Positions 1-6,642 of a DNA stretch of 6,948 bases are shown here, piece after piece (position 1 is the first letter of the stretch; each line of letters begins with the position of its first letter). The notes below the pieces were generated by a model. The model was not told the origin of the DNA. It saw only the letters and a program-made list of their open reading frames with translations, and made no database searches. A program made the translations under genes and the position numbers. The DNA is from Candidatus Dadabacteria bacterium (lineage in GTDB: Bacteria > Desulfobacterota_D > UBA1144 > Nemesobacterales > UBA2774). The stretch covers positions 1 through 6,948 of the forward strand of contig QIHJ01000285.1 in NCBI GenBank assembly GCA_003229065.1, read 5' to 3'.

Positions 1-121
1 GAGAGCAGGAATAAAATCAAGAGGACAGAGGCGAGCGCTTCACAGCGATGCCAGTGGGGGCAGCGAGTGAATGTCGTTTATGAGCGAGAGCAGGATAAAA
101 TCAAGGGGACAGAGGCGAGCG
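1..121. repeat. Imperfect direct repeat, two copies about 84 bp apart
   Basis: A purine-rich unit at 1-37 recurs at 86-121. The copies differ by one inserted base (GGAATAAAA against GGATAAAA) and one substitution (AAGAGGACAG against AAGGGGACAG). Both end in GCGAGCG. The 48 bases between them are not repeated inside the window, so this is either a tandem array with a period near 84 bp cut by the window edge, or two dispersed copies. The left end is truncated by the window. No function is recognised. Confidence 0.75.
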
Positions 122-212
122 CGAAGTGTGGTCGTGGGAATTAATTAAAACAACTGTAATCCACGCCGAGTGTATTCCCTGAATTAACACTAAGGAATAG
201 GCAATTTCGGTT

Positions 213-241
213 TTGACGCATAGCCTCTGGTTATGTAGAAT
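213..241 (+). promoter_or_regulatory. Sigma70-type promoter for mutL and possibly the downstream cluster
   Basis: The -35 box TTGACG (213-218) and the -10 box TAGAAT (236-241) each match the consensus at 5 of 6 positions and are exactly 17 bp apart. Transcription would start near 248, giving a leader of only about 18 nt before the mutL ATG at 266. No other comparably good promoter was seen before gmhA, yacG or efp, so it may serve all four genes. The call rests on consensus matching only. Confidence 0.6.
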
Positions 242-265
242 GGCGTTTTACCGGGGTGCTTGAAG

Positions 266-2107
266 ATGGGAAAGATAAGAATACTCCCAGATAATCTTGT
301 CTCAAAAATTGCGGCGGGTGAGATAGTCGAAAGGCCGGCCTCAGTCGTTAAGGAATTGGTCGAGAACTCGCTTGATGCCGGCAGTACAGCTATAAAGATA
401 GAGCTTGAAGCCGGAGGAAAGAGACTGATCAGGGTCTCAGACGACGGGCTGGGAATGAGCAGGGACGAGGCGCTACTTTCGCTCGAGCGCCACGCCACGA
501 GTAAGATTAAGGATTTGGAAGACCTTTTCTCTGTAAGCTCTTTCGGGTTTCGCGGAGAAGCCGTCCCAAGTATAGCAAGCGTTTCCAGATTTAGAATCAC
601 AACGAAGCCGGAGGCCGAAGTAATTGGGACAGAGGTTTCGATTCAGGGTGGAGTGATAAAAAAAGTAGAGGAAACCGGCTCACCCGGGGGAACAACCATA
701 GAGGTTAAAAATCTTTTCTTCAACACGCCCGCAAGACATAAGTTTATGAAAAGGACTGAGACCGAGCTTAGTAATGTGCTGGCTGTTACGGAGCGTCTGG
801 CGCTCTCGAGCCCGGGCTGTTCGTTTGAGCTTACGCACGACGGCAAAACGCTGCTCCGTCTTCAGAGGCGGGGTAAAACCTCTGAGAGGGCAGCTGAAAT
901 CTTTCCAAACTGTGTGCTCTACAGAGTCAGTGCCGCAGCAAACGCTATTAGAATAAAGGGGTTTATGAGCAGCCCCTTGGATACCAGATCGAATACTCAA
1001 AAGCTCTTTACTTTCGTAAACACAAGAGGTGTAAAAGACCGCTTCCTGACGCGTATCCTGATAGATGCGTACGGTAAAATGCTTGAGAAAGGCAAGTTTC
1101 CCCAAGGAGCGTTATATGTTGAGATTCCGTACGCAGATGTAGACGTTAACGTCCACCCGACGAAGAGTGAGGTGAGGTTCCAGAATACAAGAATAGTCGG
1201 CGACTTAGTGAAGTCCGCAATCCAAGGAATGCTGAAGTCTGCCCCATGGTTAAAGGATTACAAGGTGAGAACAGACAATATCACCCGAAAAGAGTTTTCG
1301 GGAAGAGAGCTCCGCACACATTTCGGTTCCCATAGTCCCGGCAGTCCTGAATACAGGAGCGCTCAGAGCGGGGATCCCCTTAATGTGCAAAATCATGCCT
1401 ATAGCGTGCATATTGACTCTCGTAGTATTAAAGACACGGTTACTCATAGCTCACAGGCACAAGAGAATATCGATCGTGAGAATGTCGATGAGGAGCCCAG
1501 AGAGCTTTTCGGTGCGGAGGGTTTCTATTCAAGCTTAAAGATAATAGGACAACTCGGGGATCTTTATATAGTGTGCGCATACGGGGAGGGTATGATCCTT
1601 ATTGATCAGCACGCTGCGCATGAGAGGATAAATTATGAAAAGATAAAGAACGCATATCTTGAATTAAGCCCGCTTCAGGTACAGGAGCTCCTTGTTCCCG
1701 AGGTTATTGAGCTTTCTCCATACGAGGCGAATTTGATCGGGAAGCAAAGAAAGGAACTTCTGGCGCTGGGCCTCAGGGTGGAGGATTTCGGTCAGAACTC
1801 AGTTGTGCTTCGCTCAGCTCCAGCGCTTATTAAATCTACAGACTACTCGGAGCTTCTTAAGGATATAATAGCTGAGATGGGTGAGGGCGGAGGGGAGAAG
1901 AGCTTGAGTGAAAGAATAGAAAGGGTAATCTCTACAATGGCCTGCCATGCATCTATTAGGGCGAGCTTTGAGCTCAATTACGAGAAAATGGAGTCACTCT
2001 TAAAAGAGCTCGACGGCTCGGAGTTTCCCCACTCATGCCCTCACGGAAGACCAGTTGCGCAGAAGCTGACGTACCAGGAGATAGAGAGGATGTTTAAGAG
2101 GACCTAG
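266..2107 (+). CDS. mutL: DNA mismatch repair protein MutL, endonuclease type
   Basis: MutL couples MutS mismatch recognition to strand excision. This is a full-length 613-residue protein. The N-terminal GHKL ATPase shows the E33-N34 region (ELVENSLDAG), DDGLGM at 59-64, FGFRGEA at 93-99 and the HPTK lysine K300. A low-complexity linker lies at about 335-425. The C-terminal domain carries the metal-binding nuclease motif DQHAAHERINYE from D447, ACHAS around C560, CPHGRP from C591 and the terminal FKR at 610-612. Together these mark the nicking MutL found in bacteria without MutH. ATG at 266 is preferred because MGKIRILPDN fits the family N-terminus and a GGGG stretch lies nine bases upstream. 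A TTG at 260 would add two residues. It is followed after 3 bp by gmhA. Confidence 0.97.
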   Translation: MGKIRILPDNLVSKIAAGEIVERPASVVKELVENSLDAGSTAIKIELEAGGKRLIRVSDDGLGMSRDEALLSLERHATSKIKDLEDLFSVSSFGFRGEAVPSIASVSRFRITTKPEAEVIGTEVSIQGGVIKKVEETGSPGGTTIEVKNLFFNTPARHKFMKRTETELSNVLAVTERLALSSPGCSFELTHDGKTLLRLQRRGKTSERAAEIFPNCVLYRVSAAANAIRIKGFMSSPLDTRSNTQKLFTFVNTRGVKDRFLTRILIDAYGKMLEKGKFPQGALYVEIPYADVDVNVHPTKSEVRFQNTRIVGDLVKSAIQGMLKSAPWLKDYKVRTDNITRKEFSGRELRTHFGSHSPGSPEYRSAQSGDPLNVQNHAYSVHIDSRSIKDTVTHSSQAQENIDRENVDEEPRELFGAEGFYSSLKIIGQLGDLYIVCAYGEGMILIDQHAAHERINYEKIKNAYLELSPLQVQELLVPEVIELSPYEANLIGKQRKELLALGLRVEDFGQNSVVLRSAPALIKSTDYSELLKDIIAEMGEGGGEKSLSERIERVISTMACHASIRASFELNYEKMESLLKELDGSEFPHSCPHGRPVAQKLTYQEIERMFKRT

Positions 2108-2110
2108 AAT

Positions 2111-2716
2111 ATGAAGGAATGCATAGTATCGATACTTAGAGAGAGCGCCGATCTAAAGCTTCGTTTTGCAAAAGAGTCTGCTGAGGAGGTTGTAGCGGCT
2201 GCGACAATTTTACAAAAAGCCCTTAAGTCGGGCAATAAGCTCTTGATATTCGGAAACGGGGGCAGCGCTTCTGACTCACAGCACATAGCGGCCGAGCTTG
2301 TTAATAAGTATGCTCTTAAGAGAAAAGCGCTTCCGGCAATCGCTCTTACAACCGACGGCTCTATATTAACTTCTATTTCAAACGACGGCTCTTTCGAAAA
2401 TGTATTCTCAAGACAGATTGAGGCTCTTGGGAAAAAAGGAGATGTTGCGCTCGGTCTTAGCACGGGAGGAAAGTCCCCCAACGTGATTAAGGCTCTTAAA
2501 ACCGCAAAGTCGATGGAACTAAAAACTATAGCGTTTGTGGGTTCTGATAAGTCCAAGGTAAGGAGACTTGCGGACTGCTGTATTAGCGTGCCGTCAAAAT
2601 CTACACCCAGGATACAGGAGCTTCACATAACTATCGCTCATATTATGTGCGAGCTTATCGAGGATGCGCTTAGTGATAAGAAAGAATCCTCGAAGAATGA
2701 GAGTTCTCACAAGTGA
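2111..2716 (+). CDS. gmhA: Phosphoheptose (sedoheptulose-7-phosphate) isomerase, SIS domain
   Basis: GmhA converts sedoheptulose 7-phosphate to D-glycero-D-manno-heptose 7-phosphate, the first step to the ADP-heptose used in the LPS inner core; it is cytosolic. The 201-residue length is typical. The SIS fold shows GNGGSASDSQH at 48-58, an LSTGGKSPNVI phosphate loop near 117-127 and RIQELHITIAH near the C-terminus. H58, E62, Q169 and H177 match the family's metal and catalytic positions. E62 argues against the related DnaA-binding protein DiaA, which lacks it. The phosphate loop reads STGGKS instead of the more usual STSGNS, a mild deviation. The C-terminal tail after about 188 is lysine- and serine-rich. 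The start lies 3 bp after mutL, with AAGAGGA at 2096-2102 inside the mutL end serving as ribosome site, which suggests coupling. Confidence 0.92.
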   Translation: MKECIVSILRESADLKLRFAKESAEEVVAAATILQKALKSGNKLLIFGNGGSASDSQHIAAELVNKYALKRKALPAIALTTDGSILTSISNDGSFENVFSRQIEALGKKGDVALGLSTGGKSPNVIKALKTAKSMELKTIAFVGSDKSKVRRLADCCISVPSKSTPRIQELHITIAHIMCELIEDALSDKKESSKNESSHK

Positions 2717-2752
2717 ATGTAATATATAAAATTCAGTCTCTAAAATCTTGCT

Positions 2753-2965
2753 ATGAATTTACAGACTTCTAAGATTAAGAAATGCCCCAAATGTAAGAAG
2801 AGAGTCAAGGGGGAGGGGAATAAGTGGAGACCGTTTTGCTCTGAACGCTGTAAAATGCTAGATCTCGGAGCTTGGGCGTCGGAGGACTACAAAATACCGG
2901 ATGAGAGTGATGAATACGGTGATGAAGTAGAGAATAATGGAGATGCTCAGGGCGGGTTGAGTTAG
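2753..2965 (+). CDS. yacG: YacG-family zinc-binding DNA gyrase inhibitor
   Basis: This is a 70-residue protein with a four-cysteine zinc site: C11, C14, C29 and C33 (CX2C-X14-CX3C). The following block, [19 protein letters not shown], is diagnostic of YacG. E. coli YacG binds GyrB and blocks gyrase from binding DNA. The C-terminal tail (about 48-70) is acidic and probably disordered. ATG 2753 is the only usable start, because an in-frame TAA lies at 2741-2743. No Shine-Dalgarno sequence is visible upstream, so translation may be weak or depend on ribosomes finishing gmhA 36 bp earlier. Family assignment is firm; gyrase inhibition in this organism is inferred. Confidence 0.9.
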   Translation: MNLQTSKIKKCPKCKKRVKGEGNKWRPFCSERCKMLDLGAWASEDYKIPDESDEYGDEVENNGDAQGGLS

Positions 2966-2994
2966 TATGTGTATTTAAGAAGTCAAAGTTTGAA

Positions 2995-3000
2995 AGGAGG
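2995..3000 (+). promoter_or_regulatory. Strong ribosome binding site of efp
   Basis: A perfect AGGAGG lies 11 bases before the ATG at 3012, the strongest such site in the housekeeping group. This fits the high expression expected of a translation factor and contrasts with the missing site before yacG. Confidence 0.8.
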
Positions 3001-3011
3001 TAGTACTGAAA

Positions 3012-3584
3012 ATGGGAGTTGTCGAAACAAATCGATTTCATAAGGGTCTTAAGATAGAGTTTGAAGGGGGGATTTGGGAAATTATCGAATACCGCCACTC
3101 AAAAGTCGCCCAGCGCAGCGCCGTGATGAAGACAAAGATGAGAAACCTGGTCACGGGTGCGGTACAGGAGAAAAATTTCCGTTCCGGGGACAGTTTTACC
3201 GTACCGGACATGGAAAGAAAGAACATGCAGTACCTCTATAAAGACGATATAGGATTTAACTTTATGGACTTGGAAACGTATGAACAGCATACTTTAAGCC
3301 CGGAGCAGGTTGGTGATTCTGCTAAGTTCATGAAAGAACAGCAGGAAGTAAGCGTGCTTTACTTGAACGAAGAGCCCTCGGGTGTGGAGCTTCCGACAGC
3401 TGTTGAATTGGAGGTTAGTGAGACTGAGCCCGGCGTTAAGGGGGATACGGTGTCGGGAAGCACAAAGCCTGCAACACTTGAGTCGGGAGCCACTATCCAA
3501 GTTCCTCTATTTATAGATATAGGAGATATTCTAAAAGTCGATACGAGAACCGGTGAATATCTTGAAAGGATTAAAAAGAAATAG
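3012..3584 (+). CDS. efp: Translation elongation factor P with a non-canonical modification loop
   Basis: EF-P binds between the ribosomal P and E sites and relieves stalling at polyproline. The 190-residue length is normal and three domains are visible: a KOW-like N-domain (about 1-65), a central OB domain (about 68-128) and a C-domain with the family signature from PGVKGDT to the end (IGDILKVDTRTGEYLERI). The oddity is the domain I loop. Where most bacteria have PGKG or PGRG with a modified Lys or Arg, this protein has V32-A33-Q34-R35 within HSKVAQRSA (29-37). The alignment to the common HVKPGKGAA pattern needs no gap, so position 34 is glutamine. The protein may work unmodified or be modified at K31 or R35. 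The body is EF-P rather than the EfpL/YeiP paralogue. Confidence 0.95.
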   Translation: MGVVETNRFHKGLKIEFEGGIWEIIEYRHSKVAQRSAVMKTKMRNLVTGAVQEKNFRSGDSFTVPDMERKNMQYLYKDDIGFNFMDLETYEQHTLSPEQVGDSAKFMKEQQEVSVLYLNEEPSGVELPTAVELEVSETEPGVKGDTVSGSTKPATLESGATIQVPLFIDIGDILKVDTRTGEYLERIKKK

Positions 3585-3703
3585 GCCCCGAATATATATA
3601 AGTAATATTTCTATAACCTAAATTTGGAATTGCCGTATATAGTCTCAAGCTCTTACATAGTAAATACTAAGCCCCAAATCAAAATATACCTCAATACTGA
3701 TAA

Positions 3704-3732
3704 TTGATATTATATCAAAGTCTGTTTAGAGT
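3704..3732 (+). promoter_or_regulatory. Possible promoter overlapping a 15-bp palindrome upstream of the PAP2 gene
   Basis: TTGATA (3704-3709) and TAGAGT (3727-3732) are 17 bp apart and match sigma70 boxes at 5 and 4 of 6 positions. The -35 box is the left part of a perfect inverted repeat, TTGATAT-T-ATATCAA (3704-3718), which could be an operator. Such palindromes also arise by chance in AT-rich DNA, so confidence is low. The leader to the ATG at 3808 would be about 70 nt. Confidence 0.3.
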
Positions 3733-3807
3733 ACTTTATTCCGTAAAAATCAGATCGGGCTTTTACGTTAAATTACAGCAAAATCCTGGCGGCTTTAGGG
3801 ATATAGA

Positions 3808-4839
3808 ATGTTAAAGTGTATATTAAAAAAGCTTGGCTTTTCGGCTATTGATCGCTCAGATGTAAAATGGAGGGCCTCTGTCCTGGCAGTTGTTCTCTTG
3901 TATATCTACCTTATGCATGTCTTCATCGGTGTCAGGCCCGATCATTTCTTTTTGTGCACGCTCGTTTTGGTTTTCGTCTTTTTCGGAAGGGAGTGGGGCA
4001 AGATGTTTTTAGTAGACTGGTCTCCCTTTATTATATTTTGGATCGCTTATGACAGTATGAGGGGTTTAGTGGATTCGGTCAGGGGCTATATATTTGTTTT
4101 TGAGCCTTTTGATCTTGAAGTGAGGCTTTTCGGATGGATGACAAGCTCGACGGTGCCTGCTTTTTATTTCCAGATATTTCAAGTGACATACGAAGGTACA
4201 TTTATAAAGACGGCGCTTGATATATTCACTACAACGACTTATCTCCTGCATTTTATAATTCCACTTATCCTTGGATGGATATTCTGGCACACTCTCAATG
4301 AAAGAAGGACATTTTATCTTTTCGTTTATACATTCACCACTCTAAACTCAATGGCTCTTATTACGTTTATGATATTTCCCTCTGCCCCTCCCTGGTATGT
4401 ATTCTTCCACGGATTCGAGCAGCCTTCGCTTGAGTTCTATGATTCCTCGGCATCGCTCATAAACTTTGACCTCCTTATCGGGAATAACTTTCTTCAGACG
4501 CTCTGGGGCACATTTAACTCCAATTATTTTGCTGCAATTCCCTCCCTTCACTCCGGTTATCCGACGTTGATTGCACTCTTCATATGGCTCCGCTTCAGGG
4601 GGTGGACCTGGGTCTTCGTGTTATACCCAATAAGCGCTTGGTTTGCAGCCGTTTATCTTAATCATCACTATATAATTGACCTCGTTATAGGGGCGTTTTA
4701 TGTGGGAGTAGCTTATTTTGTAGCCAAAAAGCTAATACTCCCGTATATATTCGACCGTTTTATAGATTATAATTTAAGTACTAAAATATTGTCGCGCTCT
4801 AAAAGTATTAAAGACCCCCCGGTCGGAGCGCAGTCTTAA
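3808..4839 (+). CDS. Multi-pass PAP2-superfamily membrane protein, Aur1/inositol-phosphorylceramide-synthase-like
   Basis: This 343-residue protein has about six to eight hydrophobic segments (for example around 24-42, 45-60, 68-82, 142-160, 170-190 and three between 250 and 312). Three motifs place it in the PAP2 superfamily: FPSAPPW at 190-196, PSLHSG at 245-250 with H248, and YLNHHYIID at 283-291 with H287 and D291. The PSLHSG and HHYxxD forms differ from the PSGH and SRx5HxxxD of ordinary phosphatases and resemble eukaryotic Aur1 and the bacterial PAP2_3 group. The expected chemistry is phosphatase or phosphotransferase on a lipid head group at the outer face of the inner membrane. The substrate cannot be told from sequence. 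A TAGGGA site six bases before ATG 3808 supports the start. The gene stands alone between two spacers of over 220 bp. Confidence 0.85.
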   Translation: MLKCILKKLGFSAIDRSDVKWRASVLAVVLLYIYLMHVFIGVRPDHFFLCTLVLVFVFFGREWGKMFLVDWSPFIIFWIAYDSMRGLVDSVRGYIFVFEPFDLEVRLFGWMTSSTVPAFYFQIFQVTYEGTFIKTALDIFTTTTYLLHFIIPLILGWIFWHTLNERRTFYLFVYTFTTLNSMALITFMIFPSAPPWYVFFHGFEQPSLEFYDSSASLINFDLLIGNNFLQTLWGTFNSNYFAAIPSLHSGYPTLIALFIWLRFRGWTWVFVLYPISAWFAAVYLNHHYIIDLVIGAFYVGVAYFVAKKLILPYIFDRFIDYNLSTKILSRSKSIKDPPVGAQS

Positions 4840-4907
4840 ACAAAGATTTTTATTTATGCCGGGGCGTTTTGGGTATAGAAGGCTGAGAATCAGGTAGAAT
4901 TTTTACT

Positions 4908-4923
4908 AACAGTATCTGTTTTT
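4908..4923 (+). terminator. Possible weak terminator after the PAP2 gene
   Basis: A short hairpin (AACAG at 4908-4912, loop TAT, CTGTT at 4916-4920) runs into a T tract ending at 4923. The stem is only 5 bp and AT-rich, so it would be weak. Its position about 70 bp after the stop codon is right for a terminator separating this gene from the sigma operon. Confidence 0.3.
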
Positions 4924-5020
4924 GAGTATTATAAGCCTCACGTGCTTATCTCTGTGAAGTATTTTTAGGCTAAGCAAATTACCGCTCTCAAACTTAAATC
5001 TCATGTAAGTGTGTTAAAAC

Positions 5021-5052
5021 CTGCAACTTTTTTGGATTTATGCGGTTAGTAA
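5021..5052 (+). promoter_or_regulatory. Candidate ECF-type promoter of the sigma factor operon
   Basis: CTGCAAC (5021-5027), extended to GCAACTT, resembles the AAC-containing -35 element of ECF sigma promoters (GGAACTT in RpoE). TTAGTAA follows at 5046-5052, leaving 16 bp between GCAACTT and TTAGTA. Transcription would start near 5058, about 20 nt before the ATG. The same two boxes recur at 6643-6675. Autoregulation is common for ECF sigma factors, but its use here is inferred. Confidence 0.4.
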
Positions 5053-5077
5053 TTAATAAAGCTAGGCTGGCATTCAT

Positions 5078-5650
5078 ATGCAAAGCGATATAGAGCTTAT
5101 GTTGAGGACAAAGGCTGGGGACGATAGTGCATTCAGCGAGCTCATGAAAAGGCATTATAAAGGGGTTGTGAATTATATATACAGGTTTACGAATATGAGA
5201 GATAATTCAGAGGATCTGGCACAGGAGGTTTTTTTTCGCGTATACCGCTCGGCTAAGAACTACAGAGCTGAGGCTAAGTTCTCCACGTGGCTCTATAAAA
5301 TAGCGACTAACGTGAGCCTTACGCACTTGAAGGGAAGGCCCAAGAACCTGAGCCTGGATGAAATTGAAGAAACTAAAGGGGAAATAGAGGACCAACGAGT
5401 TCAGATAGCAGATGATATAATTTATAGGAAAGAAATGAAAGAACATATATTTAAGGCGCTGGAGGTTTTGCCTGAAAGAGAAAAAGTTGCTATTATGCTC
5501 TGTAAATACGAAGGGTTTTCATATGAAGAAGTATCAGAAGTGCTAGAATGCACAGTAGGGGCAGTTAAAGCCTACGTCCACAGAGGAAGGATGAAGTTAA
5601 TAGACATATTGGAACCACATTTAGCGCAAGGAGGAGGCTATGGAGTGTAG
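5078..5650 (+). CDS. ECF-subfamily RNA polymerase sigma factor, RpoE-like
   Basis: This 190-residue protein has only sigma regions 2 and 4, as in group IV sigma factors. Region 2 covers about 20-85, with DLAQEVF at 46-52 (core polymerase contact) and FSTWLYKIATN at 68-78 (-10 recognition). After an acidic linker (about 92-118), region 4 covers about 122-176, with LPEREKVAIML, the helix-turn-helix around YEEVSEVLECTVGAVKAYVHRGRMKL broken into residues 149-174, and the -35-reading helix at about 159-172. ATG 5078 gives a normal ECF N-terminus; only a weak TAGG is seen upstream. The stop codon overlaps the anti-sigma start by 11 bp, a usual sign of coupled expression. The stimulus and regulon are not evident from the protein itself. 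Confidence 0.93.
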   Translation: MQSDIELMLRTKAGDDSAFSELMKRHYKGVVNYIYRFTNMRDNSEDLAQEVFFRVYRSAKNYRAEAKFSTWLYKIATNVSLTHLKGRPKNLSLDEIEETKGEIEDQRVQIADDIIYRKEMKEHIFKALEVLPEREKVAIMLCKYEGFSYEEVSEVLECTVGAVKAYVHRGRMKLIDILEPHLAQGGGYGV

Positions 5651-6140
5651 AGGTATTCAGGAATTGATCGTACGCTATTCCTCGGAGGATATTGGAGAGG
5701 CCGAAAAGGTTATAGTAGATGAGCATATAAGGGATTGTAACGGGTGCGAACAATACTTCCTTCGCTCAGAGAAGCTCTGGGACGCTCTTGATGCTTGGGA
5801 CGAAATTGAGCCAGAGGGTGAGTTTGTCACTAAGTTTTGGAATAAAGTATCAGTGGAAGAGGATAAAGCCAAGACAGGGTTCTTTGGCTACTTAAAGGGT
5901 TTTAAGCCCAATCTGGCAGTAAGCGGCGCTCTAGCCACTGTGTTAATCGTTGGTATATTCACATTTGCGCTACTCGGACCCGGCACATTGGATAGAGCGT
6001 TCAGAAGCGCCGATGAGAAAGACGAGATGATCCTAATCGAGCTTGACCGGGTTACAACTTCTGAGACCTCTGAGCTGCTGGCAATATACGGTCCCTGGGA
6101 TAACAACTTCGACGTAAACGGTAACGGAGGTATGAATTGA
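5640..6140 (+). CDS. Membrane anti-sigma factor with zinc-binding ZAS domain
   Basis: This 166-residue partner of the preceding sigma factor has a cytosolic N-terminus carrying the ZAS signature C3-X25-H29-X3-C33-X2-C36, the same spacing as RsrA. This domain normally wraps the sigma factor and blocks polymerase binding. One transmembrane segment follows at about 92-112, leaving roughly 54 residues in the periplasm. That part has no recognised domain and ends in an Asn/Gly-rich tail. An AAGGAGGAGG run (5628-5637), lying inside the sigma gene, gives a very strong ribosome site two bases before the ATG at 5640. The gene overlaps its neighbours by 11 bp and 4 bp. With CXXC and a membrane anchor, release could depend on redox, proteolysis or contact with the Spy-like protein; the sequence does not decide. 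Confidence 0.9.
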   Translation: MECRGIQELIVRYSSEDIGEAEKVIVDEHIRDCNGCEQYFLRSEKLWDALDAWDEIEPEGEFVTKFWNKVSVEEDKAKTGFFGYLKGFKPNLAVSGALATVLIVGIFTFALLGPGTLDRAFRSADEKDEMILIELDRVTTSETSELLAIYGPWDNNFDVNGNGGMN

Positions 6141-6553
6141 GGGTATCTTTAGTACTATTTGCTCTGATCTACTTTATCAGTTTTAGCGCTTACGCCTACT
6201 ATGGTAGTAAATCCAATTATAAGTGGTGGAAAAACCCCAATATCGCAAGTGAGATGGGGCTTACGAAGCAGCAGGCAAGCTCGATAGAAAGGATTTTCAG
6301 CTCGAATAAAAACAAGATATTAAAACTTCAGAAAGAGCTTCGACAAAAGGAGATACAACTCAGAAAAAAACTAAATAAGTCTGATTCCAATAACGAAGAA
6401 GTATTAATGATGATTGACGATATTGGGCATATAAAAGCCAATTTAACCAGAATAAAAGTTCAGATGTTCCTTAAAGTAAAAGGCGTTTTAACACCGGAGC
6501 AGATAGAGATCCTTCACAATATCAAATCGAGATATCAGGGGACACACCGCTAA
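6137..6553 (+). CDS. Secreted Spy/CpxP-family (LTxxQ) protein, periplasmic stress or metal sensor
   Basis: This 138-residue protein has a signal peptide at 1-20 with a likely cut after AYA (18-20) and no lipobox cysteine, so it should be soluble in the periplasm. The mature part begins with WWKNP (30-34) and carries the paired family motifs LTKQQ (42-46) and LTPEQ (118-122) around a highly charged helical stretch (50-115). Relatives include the chaperone Spy, CpxP, ZraP and the nickel/cobalt sensor CnrX. The start is a TTG at 6137 that overlaps the anti-sigma TGA as TTGA, with GGAGG at 6126-6130 six bases upstream; no in-frame ATG would keep the signal peptide. Coupling to a sigma/anti-sigma pair suggests a sensing or feedback role. 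There is no His-rich metal motif, so metal binding is unproven. Confidence 0.85.
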   Translation: MRVSLVLFALIYFISFSAYAYYGSKSNYKWWKNPNIASEMGLTKQQASSIERIFSSNKNKILKLQKELRQKEIQLRKKLNKSDSNNEEVLMMIDDIGHIKANLTRIKVQMFLKVKGVLTPEQIEILHNIKSRYQGTHR

Positions 6554-6642
6554 ATAGTAAAACAGAGCAAAAGGGTGTCGTCTTTTTGCCTCTCCCTTTG
6601 TGGAAAAGGAGTAATGTAGTCACTTAGACTTTAGCTCCTCAG

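Noticed and set aside
1..144. Open + strand frame from the window edge to TAA at 142-144 as the tail of an upstream gene
   Set aside because: It is only 47 codons, is built largely from the direct repeat, has a biased charged composition and shows no recognisable domain. It is better treated as repeat DNA until the left flank is known.
260..265. TTG at 260 as the mutL start
   Set aside because: ATG at 266 gives the usual family N-terminus, better spacing from GGGG, and a longer leader from the predicted promoter. TTG cannot be fully excluded.
190..600. 136-codon frame on the minus strand
   Set aside because: It is antisense to the conserved ATPase region of mutL and its serine-rich translation is a codon-bias shadow.
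680..1105. 141-codon frame on the minus strand
   Set aside because: It lies antisense inside mutL, has no recognisable motif, and the mutL frame is clearly the conserved one.
2104..2556. 150-codon frame on the minus strand
   Set aside because: It is antisense to gmhA, whose active-site residues are all in the + frame.
2805..3098. 97-codon frame on the minus strand spanning the yacG-efp junction
   Set aside because: It is antisense to two well-supported genes and has a low-complexity translation with no start signal.
6564..6593. Hairpin just after the Spy-like gene as the operon terminator
   Set aside because: The stem has a bulge, is AT-rich at the top, and is not followed by a T run.
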